Below, piece after piece: positions 40,746-47,334 of a stretch of DNA of 54,965 nucleotides. Origin of the DNA: a virus; the IMG/VR virus record IMGVR_UViG_3300036832_000602, positions 1-54,965 of that record. One strand, 5' to 3'. Made by a program: the position numbers and the translations under genes. The notes under the pieces are model-generated. The model had not been told where the DNA came from, ran no database searches, and saw only the letters and a list, made by a program, of their open reading frames with translations. Each line of letters begins with the position of its first letter. The stretch's first letter is position 1.

Positions 40746-41182
40746 ATCGCGAACAGCAGCAGAAGCTGCAAAACAGGCGCATCACCCAACTCGTCACTTA
40801 CATATCCGACAATCCTGACGGTGTTACAGTTGATGGAATGCAAGCAGAGTTGGGACTCGATTACAGTACGACTCGCAAGCTGATTCATGCCGTACGGATA
40901 TATCTGCGAGACAGTGGCTTCGACCTTTGCTGCAATCCTTCGACTATACGGCGTGGCCGTTGGATCTACTACTTCACTGGCGATTGGCAGGAAGGAAATC
41001 AGTGGCTCTCCTTCCGTCTACGAGACACACAGGGACGAATCAAAACTGTCGAGGCCGTCATGACGGCGTTATTTTCAAAGCTCGACGGACGCTCATCCGA
41101 GGGGAGAGCAGCGAAGCGATGCCTTATAAGCGTACGTCACCTCGAAGAGAATCTTGACGTTCTGGTCGAAGAGTTCGTCTAA
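40742..41182 (+). CDS. Winged-helix protein
   Basis: This 146-aa protein starts in an ATGA overlap. NRRITQLVTYISDNPDGVTVDGMQAELGLDYSTTRKLIHAVRIYLRDSG (~10-60) has winged-helix spacing, followed by a beta wing (RRGRWIYYFTGDWQEG). The C-terminus is helical with EENLDVLVEEFV. Probably binds DNA; a stable hairpin follows its stop. Target unknown. Confidence 0.68.
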   Translation: MNREQQQKLQNRRITQLVTYISDNPDGVTVDGMQAELGLDYSTTRKLIHAVRIYLRDSGFDLCCNPSTIRRGRWIYYFTGDWQEGNQWLSFRLRDTQGRIKTVEAVMTALFSKLDGRSSEGRAAKRCLISVRHLEENLDVLVEEFV

Positions 41183-41205
41183 GCCGAGCCGAGATTCCTA
41201 GCGTG

Positions 41206-41238
41206 AGCCACCCTCCGGCTGGGAACCGGAGGGTGGCT
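41206..41238 (+). terminator. Stable hairpin between two regulator genes
   Basis: AGCCACCCTCCGG (41,206-41,218) pairs perfectly with CCGGAGGGTGGCT (41,226-41,238) across the loop CTGGGAA: 13 bp, nearly all G-C. No U-run follows on either strand. It sits 24 bp after one stop and 28 bp before the next GTG, so it may attenuate, block RNase or regulate the downstream gene. Confidence 0.6.
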
Positions 41239-41266
41239 GCGACTGCCTAACAAGGAGGCCAGTCAC

Positions 41267-41497
41267 GTGAAACAGTCTGCCACCACTACACCTAGCGTTG
41301 CCACCAAAGCAGTCGCGCTCACCCACGTCAAGGACACGGCCCGCGCTGCACACGAGGCACAGCAGATCTATGACTCGCTACTGGAGCGGCGCAACGAGGC
41401 GATCCGCAAGGCAGCCGAGGCAGGACTCAGCACTGCTGCCATCGCCAAGGCTGCCAAGATGTCCACCACCCGAGTGAACGGAATCATTCACGGATGA
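41267..41497 (+). CDS. Small helix-turn-helix protein
   Basis: This 76-aa protein, GTG after an ideal AAGGAGG, contains a long helix (AAHEAQQIYDSLLERRNEAIRKAAEA) and a helix-turn-helix (LSTAAIAKAAKMSTTRVNGIIHG) resembling phage regulators such as those in the MerR/sigma-like HTH group. Coupled to the next gene by ATGA. Candidate reader of one of the operator families here. Confidence 0.68.
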   Translation: MKQSATTTPSVATKAVALTHVKDTARAAHEAQQIYDSLLERRNEAIRKAAEAGLSTAAIAKAAKMSTTRVNGIIHG

Positions 41498-41883
41498 TCC
41501 TGATAACCACGGGTAGTTACCAAGCGAAGATCAGGTTTGCCTACGACCCCGAGGTAGTCGCCCTTGTCAAAGCCGTCCCTGACAGGAGCTGGCATCCTGA
41601 CGGCAAATACTGGACGATCGATGTCGACCTTGTCCGTGCCCTGGCTGCCAGCCTGTACAAGGCCGGACGGCAAGTGTTCATCGACGGGGAACTGTTCGAG
41701 CTGAAGCAGGCAGCAGTAGCGCCGGAAGGCATCGGAAATATCCTCATCGCCCTGTTTGATGAGGTACCTGATGATCTGCGGGTTGGCACCTTCCGCGCCC
41801 TGGCACGTGCCTGGCACCCCGACGTCGGAGGCGACACGGTGCTCATGCAGCAACTCAACCTCGCCGTCGAGTCAACCAAATGA
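41494..41883 (+). CDS. HARP-like plus J-domain-like protein
   Basis: This 129-aa protein starts in an ATGA overlap. Residues ~10-55 (KIRFAYDPEVVALVKAVPDRSWHPDGKYWTI) resemble the HARP domain of SMARCAL1/HepA-type helicases, a ssDNA/forked-DNA targeting module. Residues ~100-129 (RALARAWHPDVGGDTVLMQQLNLAVES) carry the HPD and following helix of a DnaJ-type J domain. It is encoded near a SNF2 helicase that lacks its own HARP domain, so it may direct that helicase to replication forks (inference). Confidence 0.6.
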   Translation: MILITTGSYQAKIRFAYDPEVVALVKAVPDRSWHPDGKYWTIDVDLVRALAASLYKAGRQVFIDGELFELKQAAVAPEGIGNILIALFDEVPDDLRVGTFRALARAWHPDVGGDTVLMQQLNLAVESTK

Positions 41884-42260
41884 GCCGGGGGCTGGGCCGG
41901 CGCGAGCAGCAGATCCTGCGAGCCTGCCGACACGCTGCCACCGAGCAAACCATTGAGTCCTGGTGGGTGTCGATCCGTGAGCTTGTGGTTGCGGAAGATC
42001 AACACTTACGGCACACGCAGTACGTGTCGTTCCTGCGTGCGGCGCGCTCGCTCGTTGCCAAGGGCTGGGTCGAGGAGGGCGAGGTCTGGGCCACGATCCC
42101 CGTTGTCGGCTTGGTCGGCGCAGTCTCACGGGAACGCAAGCTGCTCGCAGTCCGCTCCGTGCTGACGCCGGAGCAGCAGGAGATCGAGGACGCCCACAAA
42201 GCCGAGCTGGCCGAGCGTCGGCGCCGTATCGTTGCCGAGCTGAAAGCTAAGGCAGTTTAG
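41880..42260 (+). CDS. Winged-helix-like protein with charged C-terminus
   Basis: This 126-aa protein starts in an ATGA overlap. REQQILRACRHAATEQTIESWWVSIRELV (~8-36) and VSFLRAARSLVAKGWVEEGEVW (~49-70) give a winged-helix feel, followed by a basic helix (AELAERRRRIVAELKAKAV). Unknown; maybe a replication accessory. Confidence 0.62.
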   Translation: MSRGLGRREQQILRACRHAATEQTIESWWVSIRELVVAEDQHLRHTQYVSFLRAARSLVAKGWVEEGEVWATIPVVGLVGAVSRERKLLAVRSVLTPEQQEIEDAHKAELAERRRRIVAELKAKAV

Positions 42261-42275
42261 GGCTGGAGGGTGAAG

Positions 42276-42530
42276 GTGTTGTTCAGAAGGGAGGACGTAC
42301 AGGCGTTCATCAGGATCTTGGCTGAGCAAGACAAGCGCATCGCCAAGCTGGAAGAAGTTGTCAACAGCCTATTGACGACCGGATATCAGCGTTGGGCACC
42401 TCCAGCGCAGTACGCTCCCCAGCAGCCGGTGCTGTTCGACCAGGAGCTGGAGGACCCCGATGCAGAAGGTGAGGCGCAGCCCAGAGGAATTGAAGATGGC
42501 AGTCCAGCAACTGGAGAGCCTGGGTTATAG
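42276..42530 (+). CDS. Small hypothetical protein
   Basis: This protein has 84 aa from GTG 42,276 with GGAGG 6 nt upstream; an earlier GTG at 42,270 overlaps the ribosome site. A helical N-terminus (RREDVQAFIRILAEQDKRIAKLEEVVNSLL) leads into a Pro/Gln/Gly-rich tail. Overlaps the next gene by 71 bp. Unknown. Confidence 0.6.
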   Translation: MLFRREDVQAFIRILAEQDKRIAKLEEVVNSLLTTGYQRWAPPAQYAPQQPVLFDQELEDPDAEGEAQPRGIEDGSPATGEPGL

Positions 42531-42750
42531 GGTAACTGACGACTGGAAGCGGGGGCTGACGGCACTCGAAGGGCTGGACGTGCTCGTGTCGGGATCCCTC
42601 GGTACAGCCACCTACTATGCAGCATCACTGTTCGACTGGGCCGAGATTTCGCACACCAGGGACAGGGTAGAGGGTGTAGTGCAGTACAAAGGCAGCCCAT
42701 TGCTGCTAACCTTTTGGAAAGACAAAAGCGGAAAAGAGAAACGGGAATGA
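42460..42750 (+). CDS. Small hypothetical protein
   Basis: This protein has 96 aa from ATG 42,460 (GGAGG upstream); an ATG at 42,496 would give 84 aa and reduce the overlap. VQQLESLGYRVTDDWKRGLTALEGLDVLVSGSLG and LLLTFWKDKSGK suggest an alpha/beta domain. Coupled to the SWIM protein by ATGA overlap. Unknown. Confidence 0.6.
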   Translation: MQKVRRSPEELKMAVQQLESLGYRVTDDWKRGLTALEGLDVLVSGSLGTATYYAASLFDWAEISHTRDRVEGVVQYKGSPLLLTFWKDKSGKEKRE

Positions 42751-43208
42751 GATTGAACTTCAACGAGGAACAGGGTACAACTGAGTTCATAGACGAGGCG
42801 ATCGTCTACAGAACGGAGAGCAAGAGCGAGCCTGGTTACTACCACTACACACTCAGGTTCCGCAACGGCGACATCGTATGTTCATGCAAAGGCTTCCAGT
42901 ATGGTGAGAAGTGCTGGCACATGGACCGCTTCGAGATGGACGGCAACGGCTACCGCATCCTGCAGGGCTGGGAAGGACCTACTACCAGGAACCAGGCGCT
43001 CGTGCTGGGGGTGCTGAGCAAGCACCCAGCAACCGCACGGGACAAGGACTTCTGGCCGCTCAACTACAACCAGGTACGCGGACTGCTAACCCGGCTGCGC
43101 GCTCGAGAGTTCGTAACGCAGACCGGCTTCTCCCACTCGAGCCACATCTACTCGATCACACCGCAGGGGATGGAGGCGCTCCGTGCCTACGGAGTAACGG
43201 ACAAGTGA
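42747..43208 (+). CDS. SWIM zinc-finger protein with C-terminal winged helix
   Basis: This protein has 153 aa from ATG 42,747. Residues ~28-60 carry a SWIM finger (IVCSCKGFQYGEKCWHMDRF: CxC...CxH), a DNA/protein binding module found with SNF2 and other nucleic-acid enzymes. The C-terminal part (NQALVLGVLSKHPATARDKD; YNQVRGLLTRLRAREFV) looks like a winged helix. It is translationally coupled (GTGA) to the SNF2 helicase directly downstream. SWIM and SNF2 are often one protein in bacteria; here they are split, so they probably act together. Confidence 0.8.
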   Translation: MRLNFNEEQGTTEFIDEAIVYRTESKSEPGYYHYTLRFRNGDIVCSCKGFQYGEKCWHMDRFEMDGNGYRILQGWEGPTTRNQALVLGVLSKHPATARDKDFWPLNYNQVRGLLTRLRAREFVTQTGFSHSSHIYSITPQGMEALRAYGVTDK

Positions 43209-44569
43209 GCCTCTACCCGTTCCAGCAGGAGGACGTCAGTTACCTACAGGATCAGGCGAGCGCTCTGATTGCCAACGAGATGGGCACCGGCAAAACTTTC
43301 GAGGCCATCGCCCGTGACGCCGAGCTACGCAGGCCGTTCGGGTTCTCAGCCCCGACGCTGGTCGTGGCCCCGCTGGTCACGCTCGAGTCCGTGTGGCAGC
43401 GGCACTTCGAGGAGCTGACCAGCCTGTCGGTGGTGGCGCTCGATCCCCGCAGCCGTAACCAAACGTGGAACGACTGGAAGGAGGCCGGAGGCGACGTCTT
43501 CCTGGCGCACTGGGAGGCACTCCGCTTGATGCCGCAGCTAACGGAGATCAAGTGGGGGCACATCATCGCTGACGAGTGCCACCGGATGAAGAACCGGCGC
43601 GCCCAGCAGACACGGGCGCTGAAGGCGATCCCCGCCTACAACAAGACTGCCATGTCCGGCACCCCTGTGGTCAACCGGCCCGACGAGCTATGGAGCATCC
43701 TCAACTGGCTGTGGCCACGTGAGTACTCGTCGTACTGGCGCTTCTTCAACAGATACGTCGCCACTGAGGTTGACTTCGCAGCCGGCCGGCAGTTCCGCAA
43801 GGTGATTGGTCCGAAGAACGTGGACAAGCTGCAAGCAGCAGTCAAGCCATTCTACGTGCGCCGGTTGAAGACGGAGGTGCTGCCCGAGCTACCGGAGAAG
43901 TACCACACCGAGATCCGGGTCACCCTCACACCGCAGCAACGCAAAGCCTACAACACCATGCGCGACGAGATGATCGCCTGGATCGGGGAGCAGGAGGAGG
44001 ACGTGCTGCCCGCCCCTGTGGTTGTAGCGCAGTTGACCCGCCTGCAGCAGTTCGCCTGCGCCTACGCCGAGATGGACGACCAGGGACGGGTCCGGCTGTC
44101 GGAACCATCGTCCAAGCTCGACGCGCTCATGGATGTGCTGGACGAGGCCGGCAGCGAGTCGGTGGTTGTATTCTCCCGGTTCCGCAGCCTGATCGACCTG
44201 CTCGTAGTGCGGCTGACGAAGGCTGGCATCAGCCACGTCGCCTTCACAGGCGACACACCACAGGCCCACCGTGCCCACCTGGTAGACCAGTTCCAGGACG
44301 GGCACGCACGCGTGTTCGCCGGCACCATCGGAGCCGGTGGCGTAGGTCTGACGCTTACCGCCGCCAGTACGGTCGTGTTCATCGACCGGGAATGGTCGCC
44401 GGCTGCGAACGGGCAGGCCGAGGACCGACTCCACAGGATCGGCCAGCAGAACGCCGTCAACGTCATCGACGTCATCGCCCGCAACACCGTGGAACCGAAG
44501 AAGATGCGAACACTGGAAACCAAACGGGACTGGATCCGGCGCATGCTGGGAGATCAGTATGAGGGATGA
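43205..44569 (+). CDS. SNF2-family DNA helicase/translocase
   Basis: This protein has 454 aa from GTG 43,205 in a GTGA overlap. ATPase core: EMGTGKT (Walker A, ~25-31), IIADECHRMKN (DECH, 123-126), SGTPVVNRPDELWSIL (motif III region), VVVFSRFRSLIDLLVVRLTKAG, GDTPQAHRAHLVDQFQ, and GLTLTAASTVVFIDREW...EDRLHRIGQ (motifs V-VI). SNF2 translocases remodel protein-DNA complexes and forks. It is compact, lacking the usual N-terminal extensions; the HARP-like and SWIM proteins upstream may supply them. Confidence 0.92.
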   Translation: MSLYPFQQEDVSYLQDQASALIANEMGTGKTFEAIARDAELRRPFGFSAPTLVVAPLVTLESVWQRHFEELTSLSVVALDPRSRNQTWNDWKEAGGDVFLAHWEALRLMPQLTEIKWGHIIADECHRMKNRRAQQTRALKAIPAYNKTAMSGTPVVNRPDELWSILNWLWPREYSSYWRFFNRYVATEVDFAAGRQFRKVIGPKNVDKLQAAVKPFYVRRLKTEVLPELPEKYHTEIRVTLTPQQRKAYNTMRDEMIAWIGEQEEDVLPAPVVVAQLTRLQQFACAYAEMDDQGRVRLSEPSSKLDALMDVLDEAGSESVVVFSRFRSLIDLLVVRLTKAGISHVAFTGDTPQAHRAHLVDQFQDGHARVFAGTIGAGGVGLTLTAASTVVFIDREWSPAANGQAEDRLHRIGQQNAVNVIDVIARNTVEPKKMRTLETKRDWIRRMLGDQYEG

Positions 44570-45044
44570 TCTCATAGAGTTGTCATTCGGCAGCATTCGC
44601 CGGTCTCTCTTTGAGGAGAAGGTGCGCCACGAACCGTCAGGATGCCACCGGTGGACTGCGGCCATGGATAATACCGGTTATGGTCGGATAAGGCTCAGTC
44701 AACCTCGCAAGGCTGGGCTCGCTCATAGAGTTTCATATGAGCTGTACAAGGGTCCTATACCTGAAGGTAAGGAGCTTGACCACCTGTGCCACAACCGCTG
44801 GTGTGTCAATCCAGAACACCTGGACCTTGTAACTCATGCAGAAAATATGCATAGGTACGCTCTATTGTGTAAGAGAAAAGAAGCCTGTAAGCATGGGCAC
44901 CGGCTCTCCGATAAGAACCGCTACAACAGAGGTAGAGCCTGCAAATACTGCATGTACGTGAGGGGTGCTTTACGTGATGGACATGCCTGTAAGTCGTTCG
45001 AGGACTGGCTACTGATGCAAGGGGGTGGTGATGCAGACGATTAG
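44559..45044 (+). CDS. HNH homing endonuclease in the DNA-metabolism block
   Basis: This 161-aa protein starts 11 bp inside the SNF2 gene. An HNH_3 core is visible: CHRWTAAMDNTGYGRIRLSQ, LAHRVSYELYKGPIPEGKELDHLCHNRWCVNPEHLDLVTHAEN, then ACKHGHRLSDKNRYNRGRACKYC. The coding is visibly less GC-biased than in its neighbours, which fits recent acquisition. It lies between SNF2 and the Cas4-like nuclease and slightly overlaps both. Confidence 0.88.
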   Translation: MRDDLIELSFGSIRRSLFEEKVRHEPSGCHRWTAAMDNTGYGRIRLSQPRKAGLAHRVSYELYKGPIPEGKELDHLCHNRWCVNPEHLDLVTHAENMHRYALLCKRKEACKHGHRLSDKNRYNRGRACKYCMYVRGALRDGHACKSFEDWLLMQGGGDADD

Positions 45045-46023
45045 GACTAGCGACCGCGGCTACTTCAAGCGCTGCCGGCAGCTCTGGAACTGGACATCAG
45101 TACTACGGGAGAACCTCGAGCCGTACCAGCGGGTGGAGGCTCTCGACTTAGGCACCGCCATCCACGCTGCGCTCGAGTCGTACTACAACCCGGACCGCTG
45201 GGGAGACTACGCCGCCATGGAGCAGGAGGCTACCAACGCCTTCCTGGCGTTCGTTGCCGAGGTCGAGGAACTGGTGCAGGAGGCGCCGATAGACATCGAG
45301 ATCGACTTCGAGGCACAGAAGGAACTGGGCCTGGGAATGCTTCACCACTACTTCCGCTGGGCACCGAACCACGACGACTTCACGCCGGTACGGGTCGAGG
45401 TGGAGTTCGAGGTGCCAATCCCCGCACTGCCGGAAGCCGTCTACCAGGGACGGGTCGACCTGCTAGCTGAAGATGAGCACGGCCTGTGGATCGTGGACCA
45501 CAAGACGGCCGGGCAGTTCGGCGCTACCGAGTGGCTCGTGCTCGATGACCAGTGCAGCAGCTACGCGTGGGCACTGCGCAAGCAGCTCGGGTTGGAGGTG
45601 CGCGGCGTGATCTACAACGAGCTACGCAAGAAGGCTCCGCACAAACCGCTGATCCTGAAGAACGGCACGCTGTCGTTGAACAAGAGTCAAGAGACAACCT
45701 ATGAGCTGTACATGGAGATGATCAGCGAACTGGGACTCAGCATCGGGGACTACGACGGCATACTCGAGTACCTGCTGTCGCAGAACGACCGTTACTTCAG
45801 GCGTACACGGGTCACTTTCAACCCACAGATGCTGCAACTGGTAGAGCAGCGGATCCTCTTAGAGGCCCACGAGATGATCGATGACCCCGCCATTTACCCT
45901 ACACCTTCCCGGTTCAACTGCACCGGCTGTCGCTTCTTTGCCCCTTGCGTTGCGTTGCAGGAAGGTGCAGACTACACGGCAATCCTTAATGAAAACTACG
46001 AACGGAGAACTGGAAATGGCTGA
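45031..46023 (+). CDS. Cas4/RecB-like exonuclease (PD-(D/E)XK, Fe-S type)
   Basis: This protein has 330 aa from ATG 45,031 after AGGGGGTGG. Motifs: GTAIHAALESYY (~38), a YQGRVDLLAE...LWIVDHKTAG metal site (D...DHK, ~136-157) and QCSSYAWALR (QxxxY). Cys15 (KRCRQLWNW) and C-terminal FNCTGCRFFAPC give a four-Cys iron-sulfur cluster typical of Cas4/AddB nucleases. In phages these resect DNA ends for recombination. It overlaps the Sak4-like ATPase gene by 8 bp, so the two likely work in one recombination pathway. There is no CRISPR array here. Confidence 0.85.
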   Translation: MQTIRTSDRGYFKRCRQLWNWTSVLRENLEPYQRVEALDLGTAIHAALESYYNPDRWGDYAAMEQEATNAFLAFVAEVEELVQEAPIDIEIDFEAQKELGLGMLHHYFRWAPNHDDFTPVRVEVEFEVPIPALPEAVYQGRVDLLAEDEHGLWIVDHKTAGQFGATEWLVLDDQCSSYAWALRKQLGLEVRGVIYNELRKKAPHKPLILKNGTLSLNKSQETTYELYMEMISELGLSIGDYDGILEYLLSQNDRYFRRTRVTFNPQMLQLVEQRILLEAHEMIDDPAIYPTPSRFNCTGCRFFAPCVALQEGADYTAILNENYERRTGNG

Positions 46024-46831
46024 TATAGAGACGCTAGTCGTAGTGCCACCAGCAGCGAACCCACCACTCACGGCGCGAACCATCGCCGGCCTGCGGGTCG
46101 GAGCACCAGGCGAGTTCGACTGGCTCAACCTGCTGGTCTACGGCGAGCCGGGCGTGGGCAAGACCCGCCTGGCTGGCTCGAGCGTGCTCGTGCCTGAGAT
46201 GTGCCCGGTGCTGCTGATCGACGCCGAGGCGGGAGCGCTCTCCCTGGCCGGGGACATGCGGGAAGTGGACGTGGTACGGGTCACGGGCTGGGAGCAGATC
46301 GACCGGATCTACGGTAACCTGTTCGATTCCAACCCTTACCGCACCGTGGTGGTGGACAGCCTCAGCGAGCTGCAGAAGCAGTCGATGCGGGGCATCATGA
46401 ACGCCGTCGTGCTCAAGGACCCGGACCGGGACGCCGACGTAGCTGGGCTGCGGGAGTGGGGCAAGAACGGCGAGCAGGTACGCCGAGCCGTGCGTGCCTT
46501 CCGTGACCTGCCCTGCAACACGATATTCACAGCCCTTGTGGACGAAACCCGTGACGAGCGTACCGGTATCACCAGGCTGCGGCCTGGGCTGCCGGGCAAG
46601 CTGAAGGGTGAGGTCGCCGGTTACGTCGACATCGTCCTGTACATGTACCAGAAGGAGGTGCTGACAACGGCAAAGGAAAGGGAAACAAAGACCTTGGTAT
46701 TGACACAGGGAACGGAAAGGCAGGTGGCAAAGGACAGAAGCGGAACCCTACCAATAACAATGGAAGCTCCAACCATGAAAACGATATTTGACAACGTGAA
46801 AGGTACAAAAAATGAGAATCAATCTGACTGA
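46016..46831 (+). CDS. Sak4-like RecA-fold recombinase
   Basis: This protein has 271 aa from ATG 46,016. Walker A GEPGVGKT (43-50), VLLIDAEAGALSLAG (~70), Walker B-like RTVVVDSLSELQKQS (~104), and a C-terminal GEVAGYVDIVLYMYQ. This is the AAA_24/Sak4 layout: a short RecA-like ATPase that anneals single strands in phage recombination. It sits next to an SSB-like partner as in other phages. The Lys/Glu/Thr-rich tail (KERETKTLVL) is written in A-rich codons. Confidence 0.82.
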   Translation: MADIETLVVVPPAANPPLTARTIAGLRVGAPGEFDWLNLLVYGEPGVGKTRLAGSSVLVPEMCPVLLIDAEAGALSLAGDMREVDVVRVTGWEQIDRIYGNLFDSNPYRTVVVDSLSELQKQSMRGIMNAVVLKDPDRDADVAGLREWGKNGEQVRRAVRAFRDLPCNTIFTALVDETRDERTGITRLRPGLPGKLKGEVAGYVDIVLYMYQKEVLTTAKERETKTLVLTQGTERQVAKDRSGTLPITMEAPTMKTIFDNVKGTKNENQSD

Positions 46832-47258
46832 GGTCGAGGACCGGTCATTCGAAGCCATACCGGCAGGTCGATACCATCTCGCGCTCGTGAACTTCGAGAT
46901 GCGCGAGGTCAAAGGTGGCGGCAAGGTTCCAGCCGGGACGCCCATGATCAATTGGGAGTTCAACGTGGTCTCGGACGCCAAGACCGGCGACACCAAGTAC
47001 CAGAACCGCAAGGTCTGGATGAACACGGTGCTCACCGACTCCGCGCTGTTCAACCTGAAGGCGCTGCTACGCGCCACCGGCAAGTACTCCGACGAGGATC
47101 TGTCCTCCGAGATCGACTTCGATCCCGAGGACATCATGGATACACAGATGGTCGGTGTCATCAGCCAGCGTGAGTACAACGGCGACACCGTCAACGACAT
47201 CAAGCGAGTGCTCCCGCTCTCCGACAAGGCGATCGAGGAGTCATCGTTGCTTCCGTAG
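46812..47258 (+). CDS. Single-strand-binding-like partner of Sak4
   Basis: This 148-aa protein starts 20 bp inside the Sak4-like gene. VEDRSFEAIPAGRYHLALVNFEMREVKGGGKVP (~7-40) and PMINWEFNVVSDAKTGDTKYQNRKVWMNTVL (~44-75) have the OB-fold pattern of phage DUF669/SSB-like proteins, ending with an acidic helix. It probably coats single strands and stimulates annealing. A strong hairpin follows its stop. Confidence 0.72.
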   Translation: MRINLTEVEDRSFEAIPAGRYHLALVNFEMREVKGGGKVPAGTPMINWEFNVVSDAKTGDTKYQNRKVWMNTVLTDSALFNLKALLRATGKYSDEDLSSEIDFDPEDIMDTQMVGVISQREYNGDTVNDIKRVLPLSDKAIEESSLLP

Positions 47259-47276
47259 ACCGCCTGCAGGCAAAAA

Positions 47277-47308
47277 GAATCCCCCCTGGTGACAGCCAGG
47301 GGGGATTC
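47277..47308 (-). terminator. Hairpin with minus-strand T-tract between rightward genes
   Basis: GAATCCCCCCTGG (47,277-47,289) pairs perfectly with CCAGGGGGGATTC (47,296-47,308); the loop is TGACAG. On the minus strand the stem is followed by TTTTT (plus 47,272-47,276), the form of an intrinsic terminator for leftward transcription. On the plus strand no U-run follows. The flanking genes are rightward, so this would stop antisense transcripts or act mainly as an mRNA hairpin. Confidence 0.7.
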
Positions 47309-47334
47309 ACTACCACAAAGCAAAGTAGGTTCCG

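Noticed and set aside
45031-46023. Cas4-like nuclease as part of a CRISPR system
   Set aside because: No repeat-spacer array and no other cas gene in the window; the neighbours are recombination genes.
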